Source: Calvatia gigantea (taxonomy: Eukaryota; Basidiomycota; Agaricomycetes; Agaricales; Lycoperdaceae). Taken from it: 64,000 nucleotides of DNA. The notes beneath the pieces were generated by a model. That model was not told where the DNA came from and ran no database searches. It worked only from the letters and a program-made list of their open reading frames with translations. The first letter of the stretch is position 1, and each line of letters starts with the position of its first letter. Below are positions 23,140 through 35,225 of this stretch, in pieces. Made by a program: the position numbers and the translations under genes. The stretch lies in contig JACAAK010000016.1 in the NCBI GenBank assembly GCA_025093985.1, positions 248,001 to 312,000 of the forward strand, given 5' to 3'.

Positions 23140-24070
23140 AGGTGGAATGTGTGCCTTCACTACAAAGTGTAAATAGGTTCAGTGTACTATCCATAGACAA
23201 AATAGATGATCCCTCACCCACACCTGAACTTGAAGTCACACTACAGAAAACCCCCTCAATACCTTGCTATCCTAAGTGGGAAAAGTGCCTCCTACTCAAA
23301 CCCATCATAGCCACACTGGACCAGCACAGGACTTCACTCATACTGCAAGTAAAGACATAGAAGAATACTATGGAGTATGTGCTCTTGTGGATAGCAGTGC
23401 AACTGGCTCTTTCATTGACTGAGACTATGTGTGGACCAACAAACTCAACACCTACATACTCTCTTGCCTGCTCACAGTCTACAACATCAATAGCTTGGAA
23501 AATGAGGCTGGTTAGATAATGGAGGTCATAGACATCATTCTTCAATACTGCAACCACTCAGAACACTTACTGCTCACAGTCACCAGACTTGGCTGCCAAG
23601 ACTTGCTTCTTGGATACACTTGGCTCAAGCAACAGAACCCCAACATCAATTGGCAGATGGGTAAAGTCAAAATGTCCTGCTGCCCATCCAAGTGTGAAGA
23701 GCACAAAGTTGAAGCTAAAGCTGAGGCCCATGCCTGCTGTATCCAGACCTACTGCATCTATGCCTGCACCCTAGGCTCCTTCCCTGCCTTGGTAGAAAAA
23801 GTGGAGAAAGAGGATGAGTCATCCACTGGGCCACCTACTCCAACAGACCTCTATGAGAATGACAACTACATCTTCACTATCAACCTCCTCCCCCATCTAG
23901 AAGAGATTCACACAATGGGTACCATATCCCAACAGCTAGCTAAGGCCTTCCACCACAACTCCCAGTCATCCAACTTACCTGTTGGATTTAGAGAAATCAT
24001 CCCCTCCTATCTCCATGACTTTGAAGCTGTGTTTACCAAAGAGTCCTTCAACACACTACCTGAGCATTGA
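23140..24070 (+). pseudogene. GyD protease and linker remnant
   Basis: Aspartic protease region with ALVDSSATGSFID near 23,380-23,420 (DSS in place of DSG) and LLLGYTWLKQQNP near 23,605-23,640. An acidic linker follows, ending in the FTKESFNTLPEH motif that precedes RT. Several stops are present. Confidence 0.7.
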
Positions 24071-25331
24071 CCATGGGATCACATGATAGAGCTCATCCCA
24101 GATGCTGACCTGAAGGACTGTAAGGTATACCTGCTTTCACCCACTGAGCAGTTGCAGCTGGATGAGTTCATCCAGGAGAACCTTTCATCTAGTCACATCT
24201 GCCCCTCCAAATCCTCCATGACCTTGCCTGTCTTCTTCATCAAGAAGAAGAATGGATCCCTCCACCTTGTCCAGGACTACTGTGCCCTCAATGCCATCAC
24301 AGTGAAAAACAAGTACCCTCTTTCACTCATATCCAAACTTATTGCACAACTTTGTGGGGCTAAGTACTTCACTAAACTAGACATTTGCTGGGGATTCAAC
24401 AACATGTGGATTAAACCAGGTGATGAGTGGAAAGCCACATTCCAGACAAATTACAGGCTATTTGAGCCACTTGTCATATTCTTCAGCCTCACCAATAGCC
24501 CCACTACCTTCCAAACCATAATAAACAACATATTCTGCAAGCTCATCATAGAGGGCATCATGGTGGTATACATGGATGACATTCTGATCTTCACTAAGAT
24601 AATTGAAGAGCACTGAGAGGTCACCTGCCAGGTTTTGCAAATTCTTGAACAGCACCAGCTTTTCCTTAAACCTGAAAAGTGCAAGTTTGAGAAGACCCAG
24701 GTTGAGTACCTCAGTCTCATCATATCAGAGAATAGTGTTGAGATGGATCTGGTCAAGGTTGCAGGAGTTTGAGACTGGCCCACTCTGGCCAATATAGGGG
24801 AAGTCCAGGCATTCCTTGGATTTATCAACTTCTACTGCTGCTTCATCCATGACTTCTCCCACATAGCCCACCCCCTCTTCAACCTTACTAAGACAGACAC
24901 CAAGTGGAAATGGGGCACTGCAGAGGAAGCAGTTTTCCAGGCACTCAAGGATACAGTTACCTCTTTTCCCATTCTCCTCTCACCTGACAACTCTACTCCC
25001 TTCCATGTTGAAGCAGACAGCTCAGACTTTGCTACAGGTATGGTTCTCTCTCAGAAAGTGGGAGACTCAGACCAATGGCACCTAGTGGTGTTCTACTCAA
25101 AATCTCTCTTAGTAGTTGAATGAAATTACAAGATCCACAACAAGGAAATACTGGTGATTATCCATGCACTAGAGGAGTGGAGACACTTCCTCAAAGGTGC
25201 ATGTCACCAAATCGAGATCTGGACAGACCACAAAAATCTGGAATACTTCATATCTGCCAAAAAACTCAACTATCACCAAGCCCACTAATCTCTCATACTC
25301 TCCCACTTCAATTTCTGCTTGTACCACTATC
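24071..25331 (+). pseudogene. GyD reverse transcriptase and RNase H remnant
   Basis: RT palm and fingers with FFIKKKNGSLHLVQDY near 24,235 and the catalytic box YMDD near 24,570. Next comes GFINFYCCFIHDFS near 24,820 and an RNase H-like region (VEADSSDFATG near 25,010; [18 protein letters not shown] near 25,140). It is cut at 25,331 by the GyC3 LTR before any integrase. Stops at 24,614, 24,770, 25,122 and 25,286 make it non-functional. Confidence 0.8.
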
Positions 25332-25637
25332 TGTTATGACCTTAGTCTAACAGAACCTCAGGTTGCACTTGGCTGAGACTTGAGGGTGAGTAAGGGGAGA
25401 AGAACCAGAGATGGTTAAGTATACTGAATACAGAGAGGTGTATGTATGCTTAAATATGGAGAGAGTCATCCAGTTGAATGGATGGAAATACTACATGAAA
25501 CATCTAATAACTATGGCACAGTAGTATGTGAGTCAGTGCTCAGAGATTGCTGGGACTAAGATGGATGAAACAGGTACACAACAGGGGGGAATGGAGGTGA
25601 GTACAGAGGTGAGATGAAAATGGTAAAATCCACAATG
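25332..25637 (-). repeat. GyC3 3' LTR
   Basis: 306-bp member of the GyC LTR family on the minus strand, followed at 25,638 by a polypurine tract and ORF3 end. It lies exactly at the break in GyD RNase H. Confidence 0.85.
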
Positions 25638-25655
25638 TTACCCCCCAGTTAGGCA

Positions 25656-25879
25656 TCATGCCTCAGAAAGCTTGTCAAAGTCACCATGGACAACAGCTAC
25701 AGTGAGGGCCTTCTTGGTGGTGCCTATGAGATACTTTCCACTGTTGGACAGCACAAAGAAGACAGGTAAATGGCTTTGGCTGTCTTGACAGATAGGGACT
25801 GGGACTCCTTCATATGGGAATTTGGTGACAGTTGAGTTCTCTCAATAATTCTTGACTATTGAGTGCCAATAGAGTTGGT
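25656..25879 (-). pseudogene. GyC3 ORF3 C-terminal fragment
   Basis: Carboxy-terminal end of the GyC ORF3, with its stop at 25,656-25,658, cut at 25,879 by the Cop1 LTR. All other GyC3 internal sequence is missing. Confidence 0.7.
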
Positions 25880-26286
25880 TGTTAAGACGAGTACACCACA
25901 ATAGCTACGCTAGTGGTGGAGGGTAGTTGTACTCACTGGGTTTGTTAATGTGTGCGTTGTAGACTGTAGCTAGAGGATATCTTAGAGGAATGATGGGCAG
26001 AGAATAGACTGGATTGTCTAAGGAATGTAGGCATACATCATAGGTCTTATATATCTAATAGTTCTGGTCTGTGCGCCATTCTACCTAATACAGGTGAGGT
26101 CTTATCTGCCAGTAGCATATACAGAGCATACTGCATACATTGTTCTATTTAATAGACCATGACCAGCAACCTAGAGTGCGGTCTAGTACATTGTTCGTTA
26201 TCTCTCTTCAAGAGTGAAGTACTCAAGAATCTGTTTCAGCTATAAATAGACTGAACCAACGTAGTGGTATGAATCGAGATTCAATA
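25880..26286 (-). repeat. Cop1 3' LTR
   Basis: 407 bp, related to the 410-bp Cop5 LTR. On the minus strand it begins TATTGAATC (G-to-A change of the TG end). A purine-rich tract on the minus strand lies just beyond 26,287. Confidence 0.88.
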
Positions 26287-26310
26287 CTCCTCCTCACTTA
26301 AAGGAGGGAG

Positions 26311-29300
26311 ATTAATGTTTCATCGATCGAGCGGCTTTATCCCATGCTTCGATATCGGAACCGAAAATCAGTCCTAGTTCAGGGCGGAAGAGATTGATTT
26401 TGGTTACGCCAAGATTCTTTGTGAAGATATCAGCGGGATTGTCTTGTGAAGACACATCACCAATAACAATAATGCCCTCCTCGACTAATTCTCACACATA
26501 GTGGTAATAAATATCCACATGCTTCAATCGTTTTTCAATAATGGGATTTTCAGTCCAAAATTTGGATCCATCGTTGTCACCGTAGAGAATAGGAGTTGGG
26601 TGCTCAATATTGAGCTCCTCCAGAAGCTGTGACAGCCATTTCACTTGTCGTGAAGTGTTGGACAGTTCTTTATATTCCGCCTCAGTGGACGATAATGAAA
26701 CTGTCTTTTGTCACCGCGAAGTCCAGGTGACAGCACCGGACGCGATCATACAAACATTTCCCGATACAGATCGGTGGGTTTCAGTATCTTGAGCCCAATC
26801 TGAGTCACTGAGACATTCCAACATCACCGTCAGTTTCCCAGTATCGCCTTTATATTTCAATGCATAGTTCCTTGTCATAGACAAGTACTTTAATACATGA
26901 ATTCCAGCATGATAGTGCTCGGGTGCGGGGTTAGCGGCATGTTGTGCCAGCTTAACTATGGCAAAGGCTATATCTGGCCTAGTACTGATCATCAAGTACA
27001 TTAAAGATCCAACCAATTGTTGGTACTTTTGGTGGAAGGGGCTAGTCGCAGTATCCTTGTTCGTCATGAACTGGAAGCCAGCAGGTAATGGTGTTTTAGC
27101 CATGGCAGACTGCAGAACCTGAAAGCACTGCAAGATCTTATCCAGGTATTTCACCTGTTGGATGAAGATTTGACGCTTGGAGTGATTCCTCGAGATTTTC
27201 ATTCCAAGGAATTCTTCACAGGGACCGTGGTCTCTGCATTCCCACTTTTTGGTGAACTTTCCCTTCAACTCTTTGAGGAGGGGGGAGTTTTTCTTTCCCA
27301 AAAAATTCACGTCATCAACATAGACAATGGCTACTACAAGCTCTTTTGTTTTTGGATGTCTGTGAAAGTATACAGCGTAGTCAGACTTGCAGCGGGTAAA
27401 TCCCAGCTCAATCATAGATTGATGCAATTCTTTCCACCACTGGCGACCAGCTTGTTTAAGGCTATAGATCGCTCGTCTAAGTCTCCATACCTTTCCTTCC
27501 TGCCCAGGAAGTCGAAACCCTTCAGGCTGTTCCATGTATATTTCCTCATCCAGTTTACCATATAAATAGGCTGTTTTTATGTCAACGCTATGCATATCCC
27601 AATCATGGATTGCAGCGAGTGCAAAGCTTACGCGCGTGGACTCGTAGCAGACAACTGGTAAGAAAAGCTCGTTATAGTCTATGCCTTCAATCTGCAAGAA
27701 ACCCTTCACAACTAAGCGAGCTTGCAGGTGGCCATCCGACTTTTCAAGAAATACCCAATGGTTTTTAACCGTCCTCCTTCCTTTTGGAAGATCTACCAAT
27801 TCATATACTCCTCATTTCTTTAACACTTCGAGTTCCTCGATACATGCAGCCATCCATTTTGCCTTAACAGGCTCAGGAAGTTTAAGCATGTCACAGAAAG
27901 TTTCGGGCTCTCCGTGTGCAGTATTGTGTACCATTTGTATCAAGAAATCGATTAGTTTTACTCCTCCCTCAGCGACAAGCTTTTCGATGTCCATATCATT
28001 TACATCATGAGATGTTGGATCATTGTTTTCAGGCATGGGCAGCAGTTCCGGACGTAGAGGGAGCTGAAATGGAGGCATATCAAAGGGTTGTGGCGGATAC
28101 TGCTCAGCACGAACTCTTTGCCTCACATATTCAGGATGATTAGTCCTTGCTCTTCACTCACGAATTTCTTCGTCTGGAGGGGCATTGGCGCGTATGCGCT
28201 GCCTTTGCCTCTGCTGCTCTTGTCAGTGAGTCCAATCTATTTCTCTTTCAATTGAAATTGGATGCCTATTCTCTCCATATGTGTTACCCGGTCTAATAGG
28301 AGGCCTGCCCTGTTGTTTGGAATGACGCAGCTCTACCTGGTCAGAACCAACAGCACGACATTTGGGAACAGGAATTGGGAATTCCTCATTTTCGGTATCC
28401 CATACATCCCTGTCCACATGCCAATTGTCATGTACATCAGGTTCCTCCTCAACGGTCGTTCCACGTGAAGGTGGCGACTCAGGTGGGGGAACCCAAGGTG
28501 GCGTATTGCCAGGTGATGGCCGTCGTGAATCGATGCTGTTTGGTGGAGTAGAATCTCGCCAGGGTAAAGGAGGTGTAGGCAGAGAATATCTCAGTTTAAA
28601 TGGTGGAGAAACTGGAGGTAATTTGACTGGATGATCAGGTGGAGGTGGAACAATTCCAGCATCATCCGAAGATGGCGGAATAGGTGGTTGGTCCTCTAAT
28701 CCTGGTCTAGGCAGATTTCTCTCTCCTCTGTGATTAGGCCAGTTACTGCTATCCGGCACTGAATCGGGGCATTTGGGAAAATATCCCTCGTCAAATAAGG
28801 CGTTTGGTGATACAAAGATCACGTTGCCTGTCATGTGCCGCATAAAGATATAGTTTTTACTACCTTTATATCCAAGAAAGATCATAATCTCGGATTTTGC
28901 GGACAATTTGTTTGGGCAGATTTCATCAGGTAGATATACATATGTGCCACATCCAAACACACGAATATGGGACAAATCTGGTTTTTCCCTCGAATAACAC
29001 TCAAAAGGTGTCTTCCACTGCAGATGCTGGACTGGTGTGCGATTGTATAAATGCATGGCTGTATTCAACGCAAATTCCCACCATGAGTCAGGTAGACATG
29101 CCTATAGCCTTATAGCTTGGGCTTTCTCATGTAGGGTGCAGTTCAGTCGCTCTGCTCTCCCGTTCTGCTGATGTGCATAGGGGGCAGTGGTCTCGTGGGT
29201 GATTCCACGTGCCGCAAGTCCTGCCAATAATCTCTCATTGACATATTCTCCTCCATTATTGGTGCGAAGTCGTTTGACTCGCATTCCGGAGAGGTTTTCT

Positions 29301-30514
29301 AATGCACTGATAAGCTGAATAAGCTTCTCAGAAGCCTCAGACTTCTTTTGAAGGAGGACTATGTGTGCGTGAGAAGAGAAGTCATCGAGGAACGTTATTG
29401 CCCATTTATATTTATGATAGCTAATGACGGGCAGTTCCAGCAAGTCTGAGTGACATAGCTCAAAGACTGCGGAGGCTCGCTTGGGATTAATCGGAAAGGG
29501 GTTATTATGCATTTTCCCCTTGGCACAGCCGTCGCAAATGCCTTTCCAAATAGATGGTGCGGGAATTGATGCGATGCCTTCTACGTGCTTTGGAAGCTCG
29601 GAGAGCGCGCGGTCCGAGGGGTGTCCCATTCGACGATGCCAATTGATATAATCAAGTTGGCGTAACGTCAATGCAACTGGTTTCTCTTTGCTATTTTGCA
29701 AGACATATGTGTGCACTGTATGTACGTTGTTTTTAAACAACCAATGAGGCCAGGCAGACAATACTGCTCTTCCTGATTTATCACGGATGGTAGTCCCTTT
29801 AACAGTTGCCTCTAGAACATAGCTGTTCCTAAGAATCTGGCCTGAGGACATTAACCGTTCTGTGATTTCTTTGATGTAAAAGACCGGTGCAATACATGAA
29901 GTAGTGCTCTTGGTCTTTCCCTTGTCCGCCACGTCATGCTGGAAAATCACAGATCCTCGTCCTGTCATTTCATAAATCTGGTTGCCAGCAGCCTGTATAA
30001 GCCCAAAATGGCCCATCTTAATCTCTGCAAAATCAGAGAGATAACCGGTGACATGGTACGATGCTCCAGAATCGAGGAGCCAATCTGCATTATTTACAGA
30101 ATGTTTATTCCCTTCTTCTCTACACTTTTGGCACTGAGACAAATCACAAATGTGATATGTAATGATCTGATTAAGATCCTCGTGCTCTTCGTGGAGTTCT
30201 GACCTTAACTTGTCTAAATACTTGTGATTATTCACGGTATATGTAGCGTTCATCTTGCTTTCCAGCTTAGTTACACTAGCAGAATAAACAGAAGGGGAAG
30301 TGCCTTGAGTGCGCTTCCAGCATACATTGCAGTTAACAAAGTCCGTACAGTAGTGTCTACGACGAGTCCCTATAGGAGGTGGACGACGTGCTACATCTGC
30401 ATAGGTGCCCCGCTCTCTTCGGTGGCCACCTCGTTGTCCCAACTCAACTTCGGAATCTCCAGGGCATCCCACTCCGCAGCAGACAGACCCTGCATCTGAA
30501 TCGTCCCATCCCAT
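26311..30514 (-). pseudogene. Cop1 pol remnant
   Basis: Copia order: acidic and RGG-like gag end, protease (LLDSGASYHVTG near 30,075), GAG-pre-integrase, integrase (SDLLELP near 29,440; NGGEY near 29,250; NGRAERLN near 29,150), proline-rich linker, RT with YVDD near 27,330, and RNase H (LSSTEAEY near 26,690). The first 470 codons (30,514-29,105) are open. Later stops include TAG at 29,102 and TGA near 28,223, 28,150, 27,810, 26,713 and 26,492. Arginine codon CGA is intact where Cop3 and Cop5 carry TGA before the second integrase aspartate. Confidence 0.85.
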
Positions 30515-30576
30515 CCGTTGATGGGGCTGTACATCATCCTCTGCATCAGAACAAGTATAGTAGTCAGTAAGAGGTA

Positions 30577-32779
30577 AGTAAAATCAGTGTGGGAATGGCC
30601 CAAACCCAAAAACGCCAAAGGGGTTGAAAGGTTCTTGGGTTTTGCAAACTACTATTGGCATTTCATCAAAAACTTTAGCATGATCATGGGACCCCTAAAC
30701 AAACTCAAAGGAGCAACCACATGGGAATGGACACAAGAGCACCAAGACTCATTCAACCAACTCAAGAAACGTATCACTGAAGAATCTGTCCTGACATTAC
30801 CACAAAGACATGGCCAATTCTGAGTAGAAGTCAATGCATCGGACTATGCATTAGGGAGGGTACTTTCACAGCTACAAGAAGAAAAATGGCACCCCATTGC
30901 TTTCACATCATGAACCCTGTCGCCAGCAGAACGGAACTATGAAATATACGACAAAGAGTTGCTAGCCATTGTCCATGCCCTGAAGGAGTGGAGACACTAC
31001 CTCTTAGATGCCAAAGAACAATTTGAAATCTGGACTGACCATGAAAACCTGAAGTATTACCGAGAGTCACAGAAACTAAATGGATGACAAGCACGGTGGT
31101 ATCTGCAGCTGCAAGACTACAACTTCACACTACAACATGTACCAGGAAAGACAAACATGAAAGCCAACCTACTATCCCAAATCCACCAAATGCTGGAAGA
31201 ACAAGAAGACAAACTAGTCACCATGATTCGAGAAAGCTGGCTACAGATGGAAGGCACAGACAGTACGGTACTCTTACGAGCAGAATTATTCATTGAGCCA
31301 AACTTCCTAGAACAAATTCGAAGCCAAACCTGACAAGAAACAACAGTCCTAACTGAACTAAAGAAGCAAGGATCACAGCTCACCGAAGATAACGGAATTA
31401 TCTACAAACAAAACAGTGCATATGTCCCACCTGACCAAAAGCTATGAGAAGAGATCCTAATACAGTACCATGACATGCCAGATACAGGACATCCAGGACA
31501 ACACAGGATGACAGAACTAATCAGCCGAGACTATTGGTGGCCATTAATACAAAAGGATGTAAAAAGATATATCCGAGGATGCCAAGCCTGCCAAAGAAAC
31601 AAATCAAGAATGACGCTGCTCAAATCACCACTACATCCCCTCCCAATACCAAATGGACCTTGGGAAGAAATCAGTATCAACATGATCGGACCACTGCCAG
31701 AGTCTAAAGGAAAAGACACAATACTAGTCATTGTGGACCGTTTCACAAAAATGATACAACTCTCAGTGACAACCACGGATGCGTCATCTAAGGACGTTGC
31801 AAGGATATACCGAGACAAAATATGGAAGCTACACAGATTGCCAAGGAAAGTACTTAGTGACTGAGGACCTCAATTCGCATCAGAATTCACCAAGGAGTTG
31901 TTCAAGGGGGTTGGCATCGAATGAAACCTATCAACGGTGTATCATCTGCAAACAGATGGACAAACTGAACGCATCAACAGAGAAGTGGAAACCTACATCC
32001 ACCTGTACTGCAACTATGACCAGGATGACTGGGCGGAGTGGCTCCCCATCACAGAATTTCAGTACAATGATAAGCAGCATGGAGGAACACAGGAGATGCC
32101 ATTTTTCCTAAACTATGGAAGGAATCCATGGAAAGGCAAGAACAAGCCAACAATGAACAACCCTGTTGCCACAGCATTCCTGGAACAACTACAGTGCACC
32201 CAAGACAATGCCTCATCAGTACTATGGACATACCAAGAAAAGATGAAACAGCAACACGACCGCAGTAGAACCCACACCAGCATGTATCAAACAGGAGATA
32301 GAATATGGTTAGAGAACACCAATATCCATACCAATCAATCATCAAAGAAGCTAGGCCAAAAACGGTATGGACCTTTCCTTATTAAGGAAAAGATAGGAGA
32401 AGCAGCATATCGGCTGACACTACCAGATGGATGGGCCATCCATGATGTATTCAACGAACAGCTCCTGACACCAGCACACCAGGTGGAGTTCCCAAGTCAA
32501 AAACAACCATCAGTGCCCGACCTGGTGATCATCAACAATAAGGAAGAATATGAAGTAGAAGAGATCCAAGGACGACAAAAACGAGGAAGGGGTTATCAAT
32601 TCCTAGTCCACTGGAAGGGGTACAGCAATGAAGAAGATACGTGGATAGTGGAGTCTAACTTGGAAAACGCAAAGGACGCCATAAGAGACTATCTAAAAAG
32701 GCATCCGGAGGATACCCATAAAAGAGGGGGCAGAAAACACAAAAAAGCATCAAACAAGCAACCCAGACAAAGAAACTAA
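30577..32779 (+). pseudogene. GyC4 RNase H, integrase and chromodomain
   Basis: One uninterrupted frame of 2.2 kb broken only by seven TGA codons (30,821; 30,910; 31,085; 31,331; 31,445; 31,862; 31,922). It contains RNase H (NASDYALG near 30,835), an integrase zinc finger (GHPGQHR near 31,490; CQACQ near 31,580) and core (NMIGPLPE near 31,680; SDxGPQF near 31,860; GQTERINRE near 31,960). The chromodomain (LVHWKGYSNEEDTW near 32,610) precedes TAA at 32,777. Several TGAs replace arginine CGA codons kept in GyC2 or elsewhere in the family. Confidence 0.85.
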
Positions 32780-32785
32780 ACAAAC

Positions 32786-33775
32786 ATGCCTGCTTCCCAG
32801 CCTAACCACATTGCTATTGACTCCCTCGTCCACCCCACCCCTACCAGAATCTCCTCCCTCCCATTCCCTGAGCCAGGCAACAGCCAAGCACCTGCTCCCC
32901 AAGGAACCCACTATAATCTTGCAAAAACACCGTCCCCAGCACAAGGCCTCCTTGAAGCCCTGCTCAAGGATGTTGATAAAGCAACCAACAGCGAAATCGA
33001 GAACATCTCCGCCCAAAACCGACGATTAGTTGTAAATCGACACATCACCCTTGCTACCACATGCATCACCTTCACCGACATGTATACAGGATTCACCAAT
33101 GCATCCTCCTCCACCAACCAGCACATTCCCGCCATCTTCTGATCCCTAGATCAGTCCACCCTTACCCCCAGTGAATGGGATCAGGTCCAAGGACTCCAAA
33201 GCCGAATCGACTTAGGCCTCGAAGTCTTCAACCACCTTGACATCACCAACATCTTCCTTGAACTTGTAGACATAGCTATGAAGCTGCTCGGAAGAGATAA
33301 AACAAATGAAGACCCCAACATCAACACCTTGGTTGACAGGATTCACATCACACTCTCCAAACTGCATGACACAGTTAATCCCTCCCTGCCACCTCATACC
33401 GATACCCCCATGAATAAAGACATCATAGTCTCCATGAAGGAAGAAGTCAATGCCCTCTGGTGCTTCATAAAAACCATCACCCTACCGCAACTCGCATCGG
33501 TTTTTCTTCCACCCGCAAGGTTCCACACTGGACTACCAGGACAAGAGAAAGACCAACGTTACTGGAAATTGATAGTCAAGAATTACTGGGAGAGCTCCAC
33601 CACCACCAAGTTCCCCTTCAACGGTGTCCCAGTCCCTATCCGTCAAGATGGTCGCAGTCATTTGCTGGTTTTCTTTGCAAAATCAAACAATGGAGAATTC
33701 CTCATCACATCTACCAAGAAAGCACTCACCGCTGCCATAGTAAATGGAGACTTTGACGAGCTTCCAGAGGCATGA
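32786..33775 (+). pseudogene. GyC4 ORF3, best-preserved copy
   Basis: Same 990-nt length as in GyC1, with only one in-frame TGA (33,140-33,142, arginine in GyC1). It starts at an ATG 6 nt after the pol stop. It has the proline-rich N-terminus, helical middle (FLELVDIAMKLLGRDK near 33,255), FLPPARFHT and the KDQRYWKLIVKNYW block (near 33,550). The end reads FFAKSNNGEFLI...DFDELPEA. No membrane or catalytic motif was recognised. Length and sequence agree across copies although pol is decaying, which suggests it was a coding part of the active element. Confidence 0.75.
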
Positions 33776-33793
33776 AGCCTGAGCAGAGGATAA

Positions 33794-34097
33794 TGTTGTG
33801 AACTTTTGACTATTCCTGTCTGATCCATACTTGTCTACATTCCTTCCATACATCGTGCCTGTTCCATCTATTCTAGCCCAGTGATCTCTGAGTATTGACT
33901 CATAGTATTACTGTGCCATTATCATCGGACGTTTCATGTAGTACCTCCATCCATTCAACTGGATGCTCGTCGTATTTAAGTGTACATACACACTCCTGTA
34001 TTCAGTGTGCTTAACCACCTAGTTCTTCTCCCCTTACTCGCCCTCAAGACTTAGCCTAAGCTGCAACCTGAGGTCTTATCAGACTAAGGTCATAACA
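33794..34097 (+). repeat. GyC4 3' LTR
   Basis: 304 bp, begins TGTTGTGAAC and ends CATAACA. Its outer end directly abuts the truncated ORF3 of GyC5 in the opposite orientation. Confidence 0.88.
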
Positions 34098-34587
34098 CAA
34101 TGTCTCCCAACTTGAGGAAGATTTCAGCAATGTTGAGGTTTTTGAACACCTTGAGTGTGAGGTCAATTCAACTTTGTAGGTTGTCAACATGGTTTTGTTC
34201 TGATGGTGTAAGGAATGATTGGGTGAGGGCATGGAAGATGGCAGGGATGTGTTTGCCAGTGGATGCAGAGGTGTTTTTGAACCCTGCATACATATCTGTG
34301 AATGTAATGTAGGCTATGGTGAGAGTGATGAGGTGGTTAGTGTTTAGTCACTTGTTTTGATTTATAATAGTGACCAGTTTAGCATTGGTGGCATTGCTGA
34401 CATCTTTGAGCAGGTCTTCCAACAATTCTTGGGCTGGGGAAGGTGTTGTGGCCATGTTGAATTGTGTACCCCTTGGAGTAGGAGCTTTGCTGTTGTCTGG
34501 TTTGGGCATTGGGATAGATGAGATTCTAGTTGGGTTGGGGTGGATGAGGGAGGGAATTGCAATGTGGCTGGTTTGAGAGGCAGACAT
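34098..34587 (-). pseudogene. GyC5 ORF3, truncated
   Basis: N-terminal half of the GyC ORF3, starting at the ATG complementary to 34,585-34,587 and cut at 34,098 by the GyC4 LTR. The N-terminal SLIHPNPTRISSIPMPKPDN matches the other copies. Confidence 0.7.
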
Positions 34588-34589
34588 GT

Positions 34590-35225
34590 CTAGTAAGTTT
34601 GTTTGTAGATTGGTTTGTTGGATGTGTTTTTGGACTTTCTGCCCCTCTTTTTATGGATATCCTCCAGATGTCTTTTTAGGTAGTCTTGTATGGCTTCTCT
34701 TGTGTTTCCAAGGTTGGACTCCACTGTCCACATATCTTCTTCATTGCTATATCCTTTCCAATGTACTAGGAAATTGATAGCCCCATCCACACTTTCATCA
34801 TCCTTAGGATCTTGTCTATTTCATATTCTTCTTTGTTGTTGATGATGACTGGGTCCAGCACTGATGCTTTTCTTTGGCTCAGGAACTCTGCTTGGTGTAC
34901 TAGTGTTAAGAATTGCTTATTAAAGACATTGTGAATGGCCCATCCTTCTGGCAGGTCCAGCTGGTATGCTACATCTCCTATTCTTTCCTTAATAAGGAAA
35001 GGTCCATACTGCTTTTGGCCTAGCTTCTTTGATGTTTGATTAGTATGGATGTTTGTGTTCTCAAGCCACACTTCATTGCTGATTTGGTATGTTCTGATGT
35101 GGAGCTTGCTGTTGTTGTGCTGTTGTTTCATTTTTTCCTGATACAATTGTAGTACTGATGAGGTGTTAGCTTGGGCACTCTAAAGATGTTTCAGGAATTC
35201 CATGGCTATGGAATTGTTTGTTGTT
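34590..35225 (-). pseudogene. GyC5 integrase C-terminus and chromodomain
   Basis: C-terminal integrase segment (QISNEVWLENTNIHTN near 35,090; YGPFLIKERIG near 34,990) and chromodomain (LVHWKGYSNEEDMW near 34,750), with a frame break near 34,790. The catalytic core is missing. Confidence 0.75.

Larger units (their letters stand above)
22075..25331 (+). mobile_element. GyD: old CpG-free Gypsy element, both LTRs absent
   Basis: Plus-strand Gypsy of a different family, lying between GyC2's 5' LTR and GyC3's LTR. It contains gag, protease, RT and RNase H; integrase and LTRs are missing. I read only one CG dinucleotide in the whole segment (near 25,212), which is extreme depletion. Confidence 0.8.
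25880..30568 (-). mobile_element. Cop1: Ty1/Copia element, 5'-truncated
   Basis: Minus-strand Copia of the same family as Cop5, with 3' LTR, polypurine tract, and pol through the end of gag. It stops at about 30,568 where GyC4 begins, so the 5' LTR and most of gag are absent. The LTR terminus lies inside GyC3 ORF3, indicating insertion into it. Confidence 0.88.
30577..34097 (+). mobile_element. GyC4: chromovirus Gypsy, 5'-truncated, plus strand
   Basis: The only plus-strand GyC copy. It begins in the RT/RNase H connection next to Cop1 and runs through RNase H, integrase, chromodomain, ORF3 and 3' LTR. The join with Cop1 at about 30,568-30,577 is not at any LTR end. Confidence 0.88.
34098..35225 (-). 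mobile_element. GyC5: Gypsy fragment (integrase end, chromodomain, ORF3)
   Basis: Minus-strand 1.1-kb remnant. It keeps the C-terminal integrase, the chromodomain and about half of ORF3. Both ends touch LTR termini: GyC4's on the left and an isolated LTR on the right. Confidence 0.8.

Noticed and set aside
32786..33775. ORF3 as an envelope gene
   Set aside because: No signal peptide, hydrophobic fusion-type segment or membrane anchor can be seen in any copy.
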